A stretch of 64,000 nucleotides of DNA from the NCBI GenBank assembly GCA_018401615.1, contig JAGYKN010000003.1:28423-92422 (forward strand). The letters run 5' to 3'. Of the stretch, positions 54,186 through 64,000 are shown piece by piece (within the stretch, counting starts at the first letter, position 1; the number at the start of each line of letters is the position of its first letter). Below the pieces are notes generated by a model. It saw nothing but the letters and a program-made list of their open reading frames with translations. It ran no database searches and was not told where the DNA came from. The position numbers and the translations under genes were made by a program. This stretch comes from Burkholderiaceae bacterium. GTDB lineage: Bacteria > Pseudomonadota > Gammaproteobacteria > Burkholderiales > Burkholderiaceae_A.

Positions 54186-57117
54186 ATCCTTTGAACCCGC
54201 CCAGATCGAATCCCAATGGGGCCCTGAATGGGAGCGCCGCGGACTCTACGCGGCAGCAGACCGCCCCGATGCAATGCCCTTTTGCATCCAGCTGCCACCG
54301 CCAAACGTCACGGGCACGCTGCACATGGGGCATGCCTTTAACCAGACGCTCATGGACACCCTTGCGCGGTGGCATCGCATGCGCGGAGACAACACCCTCT
54401 GGCTGCCGGGAACGGACCACGCCGGGATTGCCACGCAGATCGTGGTCGAACGTCAGCTCGATGCAAAAGGGACCTCCCGACACGACCTGGGTCGCGAGGC
54501 TTTCCTAGAGAGGGTCTGGGAATGGAAGGAACAATCGGGCTCCTCCATCACCGGACAGATGCGCCGACTCGCAGCGAGTTGCGACTGGTCTCTTGAGTAT
54601 TTCACGATGAGCCCGACCTGCTCGGCAGTGGTGCAGGCAGTCTTCATCAGCCTCTATCAGCAGGGCCTCATCTATCGTGGCAAGCGGCTTGTCAACTGGG
54701 ATCCCAAGCTGCTCACCGCAGTCTCAGACCTGGAGGTGGTGAGCGAGGAAGAGGACGGCCACCTCTGGGAGTTGCGCTATCCCTTGGCCGATGCAGAGGG
54801 CAGCCTGGTGGTGGCCACCACCCGCCCGGAGACCATGCTTGGCGACCAGGCCGTCGCAGTCCACCCCGACGATGCACGCTACCAATCTCTCATTGGTCAA
54901 TTCATTCTGTTGCCACTGGTCGGCCGCAGGATCCCGATCATTGCAGACGACTACGTCGACCCCTCCTTCGGAACGGGGTGCGTGAAGATCACGCCCGCCC
55001 ACGATTTCAACGACAACGCGATGGGCCAGCGTCACGGCCTAGACATGCTCAACATCTTTACCCTCGATGCCCACATTCACCAAGACGCACCCGAGGCCTA
55101 CCGGGGCCTTGATCGTTACGAGGCCCGCCGGCGCATTCTCGGGGATCTCGATGCCAAGGGGCTGCTCGTCTCCACCAAGCCCCACAAACTCATGGTTCCT
55201 CGTGGAGACCGCAGTGGAGCAGTCATCGAGCCCATGCTCACCGACCAGTGGTTCGTGGCCATGCGTGAGCCAGCCCCTGAGGGCACGTTCACCCCCGGGC
55301 GATCCATCGCCCAGAGGGCCCTCGATGTGGTCGATTCCGGCGAGGTGCGGTTCTTCCCTGAGAATTGGACGAACACCTACCGCCATTGGCTCGACAACAT
55401 CCAAGACTGGTGTGTCTCGCGCCAGCTCTGGTGGGGGCATCAGATTCCTGCCTACTACAAGGCAGATGCCCAAGGCCAGGCCATCCACGACGGCGTGGTC
55501 TTTGTGGCCGACTCACTGGCCATCGCAAGTCAACAGGCAAAGGCTGCTGGCTGGTCGGGCCCACTGGTGCGCGACCCCGATGTCCTTGACACCTGGTTCT
55601 CCTCAGCCCTGGTGCCTTTCTCGACCCTGGTCGAGCCCGGTCATGAATGGGACCCCAGCTTCCAGCACGACAAGGGCATGCGATTTGGTGGGCCAGCCCT
55701 GCGGCCTGGCCTTGCGCAATTCCTGCCCTCGAGTGTGTTGGTCACCGGGTTTGACATCATCTTCTTCTGGGTCGCCCGGATGATCATGATGACCACCCAC
55801 TTCACTGGCAAGGCGCCGTTTAGAGATGTCTATGTCCATGCCCTGGTCCGTGATGGCGAGGGACAGAAGATGAGCAAGAGCAAGGGCAATACCCTCGACC
55901 CCATCGACCTCATCGATGGCATTGGGCTCGATGCACTCCTGGCCAAACGCACCTCTGGCCTCATGAACCCAAAGCAGGCCGCAGGGATCGAGAAAAAGAC
56001 CCGGGCAGAGTTTCCAAAGGGCATCACCGCGCACGGCACCGATGCCCTGAGGTTCACATTTGCGAGCCTTGCCACACCTGGCCGCAACATCAACTTTGAT
56101 CTCTCTCGATGCGAGGGCTACCGAAATTTCTGCAACAAACTCTGGAATGCCACGCGATTTGTGCTGATGAACACCGAGGGCAAGGACTGCGGCCTCTCCA
56201 TCTGCGCTGGAGATTGCGGTCCAGATGGCCCGCTGCACTTTACCTTTGTGGACCGATGGATCATCTCTCGCCTGCAACGGGCAGAGGAACAGGTCCACCA
56301 GCATCTCTCGGGCTATCGATTCGACCTTGCCGCAAAGGAGATCTACGAGTTTGTCTGGAATGATTTCTGCGACTGGTATCTGGAGCTGGCCAAACGTGCC
56401 CTCAACGGCGACAAGGAGAACCAGGCAAAGGCTGCCCGCAGGACCCTGCTGCGGGTGCTTGAGGCCATCCTGCGTCTGGCCCACCCCATCATTCCCTTTA
56501 TCACCGAGTCTCTCTGGCAGGCCGTGGCCCCTCTTGCTGGCCGCTCTGCCGCACTGGCCAACGGGCAGGCAGACAGCATTGTGACCGCCCCTTATCCGGT
56601 GGCTGATCCCAAGAAACTCGACCCCGCCGCAGAGGCACAGATGGTTGAACTCCAGGCGCTCGTCTCGGCAATACGATCGCTGCGATCCGAGATGGGCCTC
56701 TCACCCGCGGATCGAGTCCCGCTCCAGGTCTGTCTGGAAGACGCCTCCACCCGAGTCATTGCCCCAGATGATCAGCAGTTGCTCGCCAGCGCACTGGAGA
56801 CCCTGGGCAAAACCAGTGCAGTCCGGTTCACCATGCGGCTAGAGCAGCCCAACCCCGGCATGCAGGCCCCGGTCGAGTTGGTCGGTGACCTCAAACTCAT
56901 GCTGGAAGTCACCGTTGATCCAGAGGCCGAGCGGGCTCGGCTCACCAAGGACATTGAGAGAATCTCAGCAGAGGTGCAAAAGGCCCACGCGAAACTGGGC
57001 AACGATGCCTTCGTCTCGCGAGCCCCGCAGGCCGTTGTGACCCAGGAGAGGGCTCGGCTTGCGGAGTTCGAGGGCTCGCTCCTTCGCCTTAACGAACAAC
57101 GCCGTCAGCTGGGCTGA
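54166..57117 (+). CDS. valS: Valyl-tRNA synthetase
   Basis: Class I synthetase of about 983 residues. Start near 54166 (a second ATG at 54175), overlapping holC by 20 bases; no strong ribosome site, which fits translational coupling. [15 protein letters not shown] (HIGH), the editing domain with [10 protein letters not shown] and [23 protein letters not shown] and a C-terminal coiled coil ([19 protein letters not shown]) are present. Overlaps the convergent BPSS1780-type gene by 13 bases. Confidence 0.97.
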   Translation: MLAMLDKSFEPAQIESQWGPEWERRGLYAAADRPDAMPFCIQLPPPNVTGTLHMGHAFNQTLMDTLARWHRMRGDNTLWLPGTDHAGIATQIVVERQLDAKGTSRHDLGREAFLERVWEWKEQSGSSITGQMRRLAASCDWSLEYFTMSPTCSAVVQAVFISLYQQGLIYRGKRLVNWDPKLLTAVSDLEVVSEEEDGHLWELRYPLADAEGSLVVATTRPETMLGDQAVAVHPDDARYQSLIGQFILLPLVGRRIPIIADDYVDPSFGTGCVKITPAHDFNDNAMGQRHGLDMLNIFTLDAHIHQDAPEAYRGLDRYEARRRILGDLDAKGLLVSTKPHKLMVPRGDRSGAVIEPMLTDQWFVAMREPAPEGTFTPGRSIAQRALDVVDSGEVRFFPENWTNTYRHWLDNIQDWCVSRQLWWGHQIPAYYKADAQGQAIHDGVVFVADSLAIASQQAKAAGWSGPLVRDPDVLDTWFSSALVPFSTLVEPGHEWDPSFQHDKGMRFGGPALRPGLAQFLPSSVLVTGFDIIFFWVARMIMMTTHFTGKAPFRDVYVHALVRDGEGQKMSKSKGNTLDPIDLIDGIGLDALLAKRTSGLMNPKQAAGIEKKTRAEFPKGITAHGTDALRFTFASLATPGRNINFDLSRCEGYRNFCNKLWNATRFVLMNTEGKDCGLSICAGDCGPDGPLHFTFVDRWIISRLQRAEEQVHQHLSGYRFDLAAKEIYEFVWNDFCDWYLELAKRALNGDKENQAKAARRTLLRVLEAILRLAHPIIPFITESLWQAVAPLAGRSAALANGQADSIVTAPYPVADPKKLDPAAEAQMVELQALVSAIRSLRSEMGLSPADRVPLQVCLEDASTRVIAPDDQQLLASALETLGKTSAVRFTMRLEQPNPGMQAPVELVGDLKLMLEVTVDPEAERARLTKDIERISAEVQKAHAKLGNDAFVSRAPQAVVTQERARLAEFEGSLLRLNEQRRQLG

Positions 57118-57926
57118 GGAGGCTGAGGGAGACCCTCAACTGGCTCATCGTCTCTGAAGATATCGCGGGTGCTGGCATAAAAAGAGGCCTGGGCGATTGC
57201 GAGCAGCAACAGGCTCACCGGCAAAAGCGTGACCAGCAGGCTCTGAGGGCCGATCTTAAAGAGGTCCATGATCAGAGAGGACAGCAGGCTCATCAGGAGA
57301 ATCAGCAAGAGCCAGGCTAGGCTGTAACGCAGAAAGGCTGCCTTGTTGCGCCAGACAGCAAAGAAGGAAAAAAAGAGGGCCTTGCCAACGGGGAACCCGC
57401 GCCAGACGACGAGCTGGGGGGCAAACCAGAGTGCCATCATGAGGGGAATGTAGGCCAGCATGGCCACAATCAGGCCCACAGGAATCCCTCTGCGCATCTC
57501 CTCGACCTCGGCCTCACTCGGCCCACCGCGCATCAGGCTGCTGAATTGATCACCACCGACGATCCAGGCGAGCAGCAGAATGATCGTCAGGCCTGCAAGA
57601 TAGGCCAGGCCCAGCTGCAGCATGCTGCGTGCATGACCATTTCGAAAACCTGCCAACAAGAGGGTTGGGCTGGCTGGCCGGCTCGGATCCTGTTGCTCGA
57701 CTGCCTCGGCGAGCACGATGAACCCAAAGCCCAGCCCCGGCGTGAAGAGCAGGGGCAGGAAGACACCGACCAGCGGCAGAATGCCCACCATCACAAGACC
57801 TGCCCAGTAGGTCATGAGCGACAAGATCCAGACCAGCGGTTGGCGATGAAACAACCGAATGCCGTCGATGAGCCATGCCTGGCCGGCACGGCTGGGCATC
57901 TGACGGGGCTGCTCCTTCATCTTCAT
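57105..57926 (-). CDS. BPSS1780 family membrane protein
   Basis: A 273-residue inner-membrane protein with six hydrophobic segments, from an ATG overlapping the thrB stop (ATGA). The [22 protein letters not shown] start and [19 protein letters not shown] are typical of this Burkholderiales family next to thrB; function unknown. Confidence 0.78.
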   Translation of the reverse strand: MKMKEQPRQMPSRAGQAWLIDGIRLFHRQPLVWILSLMTYWAGLVMVGILPLVGVFLPLLFTPGLGFGFIVLAEAVEQQDPSRPASPTLLLAGFRNGHARSMLQLGLAYLAGLTIILLLAWIVGGDQFSSLMRGGPSEAEVEEMRRGIPVGLIVAMLAYIPLMMALWFAPQLVVWRGFPVGKALFFSFFAVWRNKAAFLRYSLAWLLLILLMSLLSSLIMDLFKIGPQSLLVTLLPVSLLLLAIAQASFYASTRDIFRDDEPVEGLPQPPQPS

Positions 57927-58903
57927 GGCAACTGGGCCTCTTGTGGAAGTGGTTGTGACCGCGAGCCAAGCATGGCCTCGAAATGAGCCGGATCCTTGGG
58001 CCTCAAGAGCGCTGCTGGTCTGGGGCAGTGCCAATCATAGAGACGTGAGAGCCAAAAGCGAAGGGCCGCCGCCCGAAGAAACATCGGCCAGGCGACGCGT
58101 TCAGCCTCGGCGAAGGCTCTCTCGTCTTGGTATCCCTGCAGCATGGCCTGCAGACGTTGGACATCAAAGCACCTGTCTGGGTGCCCAGGGGCCAGGCACC
58201 AATCATTGACTGTAATGGCAAGATCGTAGATCCAGGGGGCATCTCCTGCAAAGTAGAAGTCGATAAACCCACCCAGGAGGGGTCGCCCTCCGTCCTGATC
58301 AAAGAGCACATTGTCTCGAAAGAGGTCTGCATGGATCGGGCCCGTTGGGCAGGCCGCATAGATTGCCCCCTCCACAAAGTCACGCTGCTCGGCAAGGTTT
58401 TCAACCAAGAGCGCCTTGGCTGAGCCCGACAGAAACGACAAGACCAAGGGTGCGGTCTGCTCGCACCAGTCAAGACCCCTAGGATTGGGCAGCCTTCGGT
58501 TGAAATCCTGGCCCGCCAGGTGTGCCCGAGCCAGGGCTGACCCGACCACCTTACATGCTGCCGGCGATGGGTCAGAGAGATCAGACCCCTCTAGCCGGGT
58601 CACGAGCGCAGCGGGCTTTCCCTGGCAGGACGAAAAGAGCTCGCCAGCTCGGGTGAACATGGGGGTGGGGCAGGCCACGCCCCGCTCAGACAGGTGCCGC
58701 ATGAGCCCGAGGTAAAACGGCAGCTCAACGACCGAGAGCTTCTCAAAGAGCGTCAGCACAAACCGCCCCTCTGAGGTGTCTACAAAATAGTTGGTGTTCT
58801 CAATGCCGGCCTTGATTCCCTCAAAGCAGACCAGCTCTCCGAGTTCATAGCCTGAGAGCAGTGCCCGAAGGCCTGACGCGTCAACCGATGTGAAAACCGC
58901 CAT
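57923..58903 (-). CDS. thrB: Homoserine kinase
   Basis: A 326-residue kinase of the aminoglycoside-phosphotransferase fold (ThrB type II), phosphorylating homoserine in threonine synthesis. GIENTNYFVDTSEGRFVLTLFE, the catalytic loop PIHADLFRDNVLF and GFIDFYFAGDAPWIYDLA match. Start ATG 58903. No thrA or thrC is near. Confidence 0.93.
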   Translation of the reverse strand: MAVFTSVDASGLRALLSGYELGELVCFEGIKAGIENTNYFVDTSEGRFVLTLFEKLSVVELPFYLGLMRHLSERGVACPTPMFTRAGELFSSCQGKPAALVTRLEGSDLSDPSPAACKVVGSALARAHLAGQDFNRRLPNPRGLDWCEQTAPLVLSFLSGSAKALLVENLAEQRDFVEGAIYAACPTGPIHADLFRDNVLFDQDGGRPLLGGFIDFYFAGDAPWIYDLAITVNDWCLAPGHPDRCFDVQRLQAMLQGYQDERAFAEAERVAWPMFLRAAALRFWLSRLYDWHCPRPAALLRPKDPAHFEAMLGSRSQPLPQEAQLP

Positions 58904-58942
58904 AGCCAGGAGTGTACCGGCGGCATGTCACATGCATTGGTC

Positions 58943-60448
58943 TTACTCGCCCTCAAAGGCTTGTTCACGTTTCTTGCGAATCGAGGGCAACAGCATCAGC
59001 AGGATGAGGACGGCAGAGATGCCAAGCAGGGTTGCCGATAGTGGCCGCTCAATCAAGACACCCCAGTCGCCGCGAGACAGGGTGAGGGCCCTGCGCAGGT
59101 ATTCCTCCATCATCTCGCCGAGGATAAAGCCAAGCAGCAATGGCGCGGGCTCGCACTTCCACCTCTTGAAGTAGTACCCAAGAATGGCAAAGGGGATGAT
59201 CATCAGGACATCCCAGACGCTGTTGTTAAGGCTGTAGGCCCCGATGCAACAGAACAACAGGATGGCCGGATAGAGCAGTCGGTACGGCACCTGCAGGAGC
59301 TTGATCCACATGCCAATAAGGGGCAGGTTCAGGATCACCAGGAAAAAGTTACCAACCCACATCGAGACAATGAGGCCCCAGAAGAGGCTTGGGTTGGCGG
59401 TCATCACCTGCGGACCGGGCTGCACGTTGTGAATCATCATGGCAGCGATCATCAAGGCCATGACGGGCGTGGTGGGGATGCCCAGTGTGAGCATTGGAAT
59501 AAAGGAGGTCTGAGCGCCTGCGTTGTTTGCCGACTCCGGGCCGGCCACCCCCTCGATGGCGCCCTTGCCAAATTCCTCGGGGTGCTTTGAGATTTTTTTC
59601 TCGATCGCGTAGGACGCAAACGAGGACAGGATGCCGCCGCCGCCAGGCAGAATGCCCAGCACCGAGCCAATGGCTGTGCCCCGAAGGACCGCAGGGGCGG
59701 CCCGCCTGACATCTGCCCTTGAGGGAATGAGGTCGGTCACCTTCTCTTTGAGAAGCTCCCGAGTCTCCTGGGCCTTGAGGTTATAGATGATCTCTGAGAA
59801 GCCAAACAAGCCCATGGCAACAATCGCAAAATCAATCCCATCGAGCAGCTCCACAACACCAAATGTGTATCGGGCGGCCCCGGAATTCACATCAGTGCCA
59901 ATGAGGCTGAGCAGGAGGCCAAAGAGCACCATGGCAAGCGCCTTGATGAAGGAGCCATGTGCCAGCACCACGGCTGCAATCAGGCCCATGACCATGAGGG
60001 AAAAATACTCGGCCGGCCCAAACTTAAATGCAAGCTCAGCAAGCGGGGGGGCGAAGGCGGCAATGAGAAAGGTGGCCACTGTGCCGGCGAAGAACGAGCC
60101 CAGGGCGGCCACTGCAAGGGCAAGTCCAGCCTTGCCTTTGCGTGCCATCTGGTAGCCATCAAGGGTGGTCACAACCGAGGCCGACTCGCCAGGCAGGTTG
60201 ACCAGAATGGCTGTGGTTGACCCGCCATACTGCGACCCGTAGTAGATGCCAGCAAGCATGATGAGTGCGGTCGATGGGTCTCCCATCTTGTAGGTGATGG
60301 GCAAGAGGATGGCGATGGTGGCCAGTGGCCCGATTCCGGGCAACACACCAATCAAGGTGCCCAACAACACACCAATGAAACACCACATGAGGTTCTGCAG
60401 GGTAAAGGCCGTCTCGACGCCCAGGGCCAGGTTGCTAAGGAGTTCCAT
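58943..60448 (-). CDS. tctA: Tripartite tricarboxylate transporter large permease TctA
   Basis: A 501-residue membrane protein with about twelve helices. [38 protein letters not shown] and [21 protein letters not shown] are the repeated TctA motifs. Expected to import carboxylates using an ion gradient and a periplasmic TctC binder. It follows tctB by 15 bases. Confidence 0.95.
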   Translation of the reverse strand: MELLSNLALGVETAFTLQNLMWCFIGVLLGTLIGVLPGIGPLATIAILLPITYKMGDPSTALIMLAGIYYGSQYGGSTTAILVNLPGESASVVTTLDGYQMARKGKAGLALAVAALGSFFAGTVATFLIAAFAPPLAELAFKFGPAEYFSLMVMGLIAAVVLAHGSFIKALAMVLFGLLLSLIGTDVNSGAARYTFGVVELLDGIDFAIVAMGLFGFSEIIYNLKAQETRELLKEKVTDLIPSRADVRRAAPAVLRGTAIGSVLGILPGGGGILSSFASYAIEKKISKHPEEFGKGAIEGVAGPESANNAGAQTSFIPMLTLGIPTTPVMALMIAAMMIHNVQPGPQVMTANPSLFWGLIVSMWVGNFFLVILNLPLIGMWIKLLQVPYRLLYPAILLFCCIGAYSLNNSVWDVLMIIPFAILGYYFKRWKCEPAPLLLGFILGEMMEEYLRRALTLSRGDWGVLIERPLSATLLGISAVLILLMLLPSIRKKREQAFEGE

Positions 60449-60463
60449 GTCTTGGCCTCTCGA

Positions 60464-60925
60464 TTAAGTCAGTGCGGGCGGCAACAGAGGAAACCGCATC
60501 TCTAGGCCCACTCGAAACACCAAGATGGTGCCAGCCGTCAGAACAAGCGTGAGGGTGATGCGCTCACGCCAGCTCGATTCGGGGCTTGCCAGGCTTGAAA
60601 AGATCAGTGAGACGGGCGCGGCAACAATAAAGCCTGCAACCGGCAACAACTGCGCAAACAACAAGACACTGCCGATGATCAGGCCCAACCCTCGCCAGTC
60701 TGTTCCCTCGAGGGCCTCGTCGTCTTTGTTGCCCTTGAAAAAGGCCATCCCGAGCACCAGGAGCCCAAGGCCGAGCTGCAGCGCGCCGAGGATGGCCGGG
60801 AAGTAGCCCGGACCCATGCGGCGCGAATTGCCAAGGGTGTAATCCTGGGCGACGATCAGAAAGACCAGACCAAAGGCACTGAACAACAGGCCTGCATAGA
60901 GGTCTCGTTTGTTGTGAAGGGTCAT
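60464..60925 (-). CDS. tctB: Tripartite tricarboxylate transporter small subunit TctB
   Basis: A 153-residue protein with four hydrophobic segments (LYAGLLFSAFGLVFLIVA, YFPAILGALQLGLGLLVLGMA and two more). MGPGYFPAILG is the usual TctB motif. No tctC gene is found beside it; the binding protein must be encoded elsewhere. Confidence 0.88.
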   Translation of the reverse strand: MTLHNKRDLYAGLLFSAFGLVFLIVAQDYTLGNSRRMGPGYFPAILGALQLGLGLLVLGMAFFKGNKDDEALEGTDWRGLGLIIGSVLLFAQLLPVAGFIVAAPVSLIFSSLASPESSWRERITLTLVLTAGTILVFRVGLEMRFPLLPPALT

Positions 60926-61058
60926 CGCAGATCCTCGATGGGAACAAGCCCTCTAGTATGCGGGAGCTCAAAAGGCGGCACACTGAGGGCATTCCTCCCC
61001 CAGGCCAGCTTCCATTAAACTCTAGGGCCTGTTAGTCAGCCGGAAAGCGACGCCCACC

Positions 61059-63683
61059 ATGATGACTGTGAACGAGATTCGCCAGAAATTTCTTGATTTC
61101 TTTGCGAGTCAAGGACACACGGTGGTGGCATCGAGCCCGCTGGTGCCTGCCAACGATCCCACCCTGCTCTTTACCAACAGCGGCATGGTGCAGTTTAAGG
61201 ATGTCTTCCTTGGCCGGGAGACCCGGCCCTTCGTGAGGGCGACATCCTCCCAGCGCAGCGTTCGGGCAGGCGGCAAGCACAACGACCTTGAGAATGTGGG
61301 TTACACAGCCCGTCACCACACCTTTTTTGAGATGCTGGGCAACTTCTCCTTTGGCGACTACTTTAAGCGAGAGGCCATCTCCCACGCCTGGCGCCTCCTG
61401 ACCGAAGCCTACAAGCTTGCCCCCGAGAAACTCTGGGTGACGGTCTACCAGGAAGACGATGAGGCACACGGCATCTGGAAGAACGAGATTGGCGTGCCGG
61501 AGGGTCGCATCATTCGCATCGGCGACAACAAGGGGGCCCGTTATGCCAGTGACAACTTCTGGCAGATGGCAGAGACCGGGCCCTGTGGGCCCTGTAGCGA
61601 GATCTTCTTTGACCATGGGCCGGGCGTGGCCGGTGGTCCCCCAGGCTCGCCCGACGAGGACGGCGATCGCTACATTGAGATCTGGAACCTGGTCTTCATG
61701 CAGTACGACCGCAACGAGGCCGGCGTGCTCACCCCCCTGCCCCGCCCCTGTGTGGACACCGGCATGGGCCTTGAGCGCATCGCCGCCGTGCTGCAGGGCG
61801 TGCACAGCAACTACGAGACCGACCTCTTTCAGAGCCTCATTGTCGGGGCCGCTCGAGAGACCAGCTGTTCAGACCTCAAGAACCCCTCGCTGCGTGTCAT
61901 TGCAGACCACATTCGCGCGTGCAGTTTTCTCATCGTCGATGGCGTCATTCCCGGCAACGAGGGTCGCGGTTATGTGCTGCGCCGAATCATCCGACGGGCC
62001 CTGCGCCATGGCCACAAACTGGGCCAGACCAGGCCCTTTTTCCACAGACTCGTCAGCGACCTGGTGGCCCAGATGGGGGAGGCTTACCCCGAGTTGGCCA
62101 GGGCAGCGCAGCGTGTGGCAGACACCCTTGAGCAGGAGGAGGAGCGTTTTGGCGAGACCCTCGAAAAGGGGATGGGGCTGCTCTCCGAATCCCTCTCACG
62201 CCTGCCAAAGGGGGCCTCACTCGACGGGCAGACCGCCTTTACGCTCTATGACACCTATGGCTTTCCACTCGACCTCACCGCCGATGTCTGTCGTGAACGC
62301 GGCCTCACCGTCGATGAATCTGCCTTTGATGCGGCCATGGGCCGACAACGTGACCAGGCCCGTGCCGCGAGTCGATTCAAATCAACTGCCGGCCTGGAGT
62401 ACAGCGGCGCCCAGACCCAGTTTGTGGGCTACGAGCGGCTGAGCCAGTCGGCCACGGTCACAGGCCTCTACCGAGACGGTCTGGCCTGCGAGCAGGCCCA
62501 GGCTAGCGACGGCGTGGTGGTGGTGCTCGACACGACTCCCTTTTATGCTGAGTCGGGTGGCCAGGCTGGGGATGCCGGCCTGCTGATGGCCGAGGGCCTG
62601 TGCATCGAGATCGACGACACCCAGAAGATTTCAACTGATGTCTTTGGCCACCATGGGCGCGTGGTTCGCGGTCGCGTGACGATGGGCCAGACGCTCACGG
62701 CCCAGGTTGACCTTGTTGGGCGGGCCCGAACGGCCCGTCACCACTCGGTGACCCACATCATGCACAAGGCCCTGCGGGAGGTCCTCGGGCCGCATGTTCA
62801 GCAGAAGGGCTCGCTGGTCGATGCTGACAAAACCCGATTCGATTTCGCCCACAACCAGCCCATGACCGCCCAGGAGATGGAGGAGGTGGAGGCCAAGGTC
62901 AATGCTGAGATCCTGGCGAACACCCCCACCCGTGCCCAGGTGATGGGCTTTGATGAGGCTCTCAAGGATGGCGCCACAGCCCTCTTTGGGGAGAAGTACG
63001 GCGATGCCGTTCGGGTCCTCGACATTGGCAGCTCACGTGAACTCTGCGGCGGCACCCATGTGTCCCGAACGGGTGACATTGGCCTCTTTAAGCTGGTCGC
63101 AGAGTCAGGGGTTGCTGCAGGTGTGCGCCGAGTCGAGGCCATCACTGGCGACCGACTGCTTGCCCACCTTCAGATGCTCGATCAACAGGTTCAACAGGCC
63201 GCAGGCCTGCTCAAGGCCTCACCTGCAGATCTTCAACAACGGCTGGTTCAGCTTGTCGAGGCCAACCGGACTCTAGAGAAAGAGGTCAGTCGGCTCAGAT
63301 CCAAACTCACCGCCACGGCGGGTGACGACCTTGCTGATCAGGCCACCGCCGTGGGCCCGCATCGCCTGCTTGCCACCGTGATTGAGGGGGCATCGAGCGG
63401 CGACCTGCGCCAACTCCTCGACCAACTCAAGTCAAAGCTCCAGTCGGCTGCCATTGTGCTGGCCAGCGTCGAGGGTGAGAAGGTCACCATCATCGCCGGC
63501 GTCACGGCCGACCTCACCGCCAAGATCAAGGCAGGCGACCTGGTGAACCATGTCGCCAGTCAGGTCGGTGGCAAGGGCGGTGGCCGACCCGATATGGCCC
63601 AGGGTGGAGGCACCCAGCCCGCTGCGCTGCCAAAGGCCCTCGAGAGCCTTCGTGCCTACGCCCATACCCAGCTGACAGCTTGA
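61059..63683 (+). CDS. alaS: Alanyl-tRNA synthetase
   Basis: Class II synthetase of 874 residues. Start ATG 61059 (61062 also possible). Catalytic core with [34 protein letters not shown] and [16 protein letters not shown]; editing domain with [13 protein letters not shown] and [14 protein letters not shown]-terminal DHHA1 domain with [12 protein letters not shown]. Also clears mischarged Ser- and Gly-tRNA-Ala. The 133 bases before it, shared with tctB, should contain promoters. Confidence 0.98.
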   Translation: MMTVNEIRQKFLDFFASQGHTVVASSPLVPANDPTLLFTNSGMVQFKDVFLGRETRPFVRATSSQRSVRAGGKHNDLENVGYTARHHTFFEMLGNFSFGDYFKREAISHAWRLLTEAYKLAPEKLWVTVYQEDDEAHGIWKNEIGVPEGRIIRIGDNKGARYASDNFWQMAETGPCGPCSEIFFDHGPGVAGGPPGSPDEDGDRYIEIWNLVFMQYDRNEAGVLTPLPRPCVDTGMGLERIAAVLQGVHSNYETDLFQSLIVGAARETSCSDLKNPSLRVIADHIRACSFLIVDGVIPGNEGRGYVLRRIIRRALRHGHKLGQTRPFFHRLVSDLVAQMGEAYPELARAAQRVADTLEQEEERFGETLEKGMGLLSESLSRLPKGASLDGQTAFTLYDTYGFPLDLTADVCRERGLTVDESAFDAAMGRQRDQARAASRFKSTAGLEYSGAQTQFVGYERLSQSATVTGLYRDGLACEQAQASDGVVVVLDTTPFYAESGGQAGDAGLLMAEGLCIEIDDTQKISTDVFGHHGRVVRGRVTMGQTLTAQVDLVGRARTARHHSVTHIMHKALREVLGPHVQQKGSLVDADKTRFDFAHNQPMTAQEMEEVEAKVNAEILANTPTRAQVMGFDEALKDGATALFGEKYGDAVRVLDIGSSRELCGGTHVSRTGDIGLFKLVAESGVAAGVRRVEAITGDRLLAHLQMLDQQVQQAAGLLKASPADLQQRLVQLVEANRTLEKEVSRLRSKLTATAGDDLADQATAVGPHRLLATVIEGASSGDLRQLLDQLKSKLQSAAIVLASVEGEKVTIIAGVTADLTAKIKAGDLVNHVASQVGGKGGGRPDMAQGGGTQPAALPKALESLRAYAHTQLTA

Positions 63684-63685
63684 CC

Positions 63686-63916
63686 ATGAGCGAATCGACC
63701 CGATCTTTAGATGTCAAAGGCCTGAGTTGCCCGCTGCCCATCTTGCGGGCCAAGAAGGCCCTCTCTGAGATGGCCTCTGGCGAGACCCTGAGCATTGAGG
63801 CCACTGACCGCGGCGCCTGGGACGACTTTGAGTATTTCTGCCAGAGCACCGGCCACACCCTCGAGGACCGCACCGAGGCCGAGGGGGTCTTTTGCTTTCG
63901 GATTCGGGTCCGCTAG
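63686..63916 (+). CDS. TusA-like sulfurtransferase family protein
   Basis: A 76-residue TusA/SirA-type protein. SLDVKGLSCPLPILRAKKAL carries the catalytic cysteine C15 in the CPxP motif. Start at ATG 63686; a TTG at 63680 overlaps the alaS stop (TTGA). It relays sulfur as a persulfide, for tRNA thiolation or other pathways; the partner is unknown. Confidence 0.88.
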   Translation: MSESTRSLDVKGLSCPLPILRAKKALSEMASGETLSIEATDRGAWDDFEYFCQSTGHTLEDRTEAEGVFCFRIRVR

Positions 63917-63931
63917 GCACCCAGCCGATGC

Positions 63932-63961
63932 GTCACCTCAGAGGCAGTCACCTCAGAGGCA
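63932..63961. repeat. 15-bp tandem duplication
   Basis: GTCACCTCAGAGGCA occurs twice in a row (63932-63946, 63947-63961). The second copy holds the stop codon of the partial minus-strand gene at the right edge. Confidence 0.9.
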
Positions 63962-64000
63962 TTCGAGCTTGGCCACCGAGAGGGCCAGCCACTTGGCACC
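63953..64000 (-). CDS. Unidentified gene, C-terminal fragment
   Basis: The minus strand is open from the right edge to a TGA at 63955-63953 and would end GAKWLALSVAKLECL. Too little is visible to name it, and it may not be a gene. Confidence 0.3.
   Translation of the reverse strand, partial: GAKWLALSVAKLECL

Overview
The window looks like a chromosomal segment of a free-living betaproteobacterium, most likely Burkholderiales or a close relative. This rests on gene order and family types: surE-pcm-nlpD, oxyR beside recG, lptFG divergent from pepA-holC-valS, a BPSS1780-type membrane protein beside thrB, tctBA transporter genes, and a UvrA made of two fused copies. Base composition is GC-rich and fairly even. 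I see no prophage, insertion sequence, rRNA or CRISPR array. Almost every base is coding, and neighbouring genes commonly overlap by ATGA, GTGA or TTGA.

Layout. 1-3011 (minus): CBS-domain protein, SurE, Pcm, NlpD and the first codons of a PolB-like exonuclease. 3128-5123: WrbA and a DUF2069 protein (plus) converging on DusA (minus). 5162-10359: tRNA-Arg(CCT), a small secreted protein, a cytochrome c and a PQQ-type sugar dehydrogenase (minus), an M48 protease, and a divergent ABC ATPase/permease pair of the type found with PQQ alcohol-oxidation systems. 10379-13623 (minus): a complete pqqABCDE cluster with a hairpin after pqqA. 13837-18186 (minus): cysM, oxyR, recG, ridA. 18253-25439: multicopper oxidase, a small adhesin-E-like protein, a photolyase-like flavoprotein with unusual domain order, a DCC protein, nuclease, ChaN-like protein, tRNA-Thr(CGT), ispH, fkpB, radC. 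25500-25921: rpmB, rpmG.

25947-35365 (minus): a compact tad (tight adherence) locus read as flp, tadG-like, tadE-like, a 190-residue secreted protein, a 51-residue prepilin-like protein, cpaB/rcpC, rcpA secretin, FHA-tadA, tadB, tadC, and a second TadE-like gene. No prepilin peptidase, tadZ or tadD is present. 35456-40082: ZIP transporter, dienelactone hydrolase, polA. 40137-49804 (plus): glnS, quinone oxidoreductase, a protein ending in 17 alternating histidines, a 1806-residue double UvrA, and a ferredoxin-type reductase. 49805-57117: lptFG (minus), pepA-holC-valS (plus). 57105-60925 (minus): BPSS1780 protein, thrB, tctA, tctB. 61059-64000: alaS, tusA-like, and the tail of an unidentified minus-strand gene.

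How the parts fit. The pqq cluster, PQQ-type dehydrogenase, cytochrome c and ABC pair suggest periplasmic oxidation of sugars or alcohols feeding electrons to the respiratory chain. The tad locus suggests surface attachment. The strongest candidates for something undescribed lie in the tad locus (the 51-residue second pilin and the TadE-like protein with an internal prepilin site), followed by the permuted photolyase-like protein and the His-tailed protein ahead of the double UvrA. All functions are assigned from sequence reading only; no database search was run.
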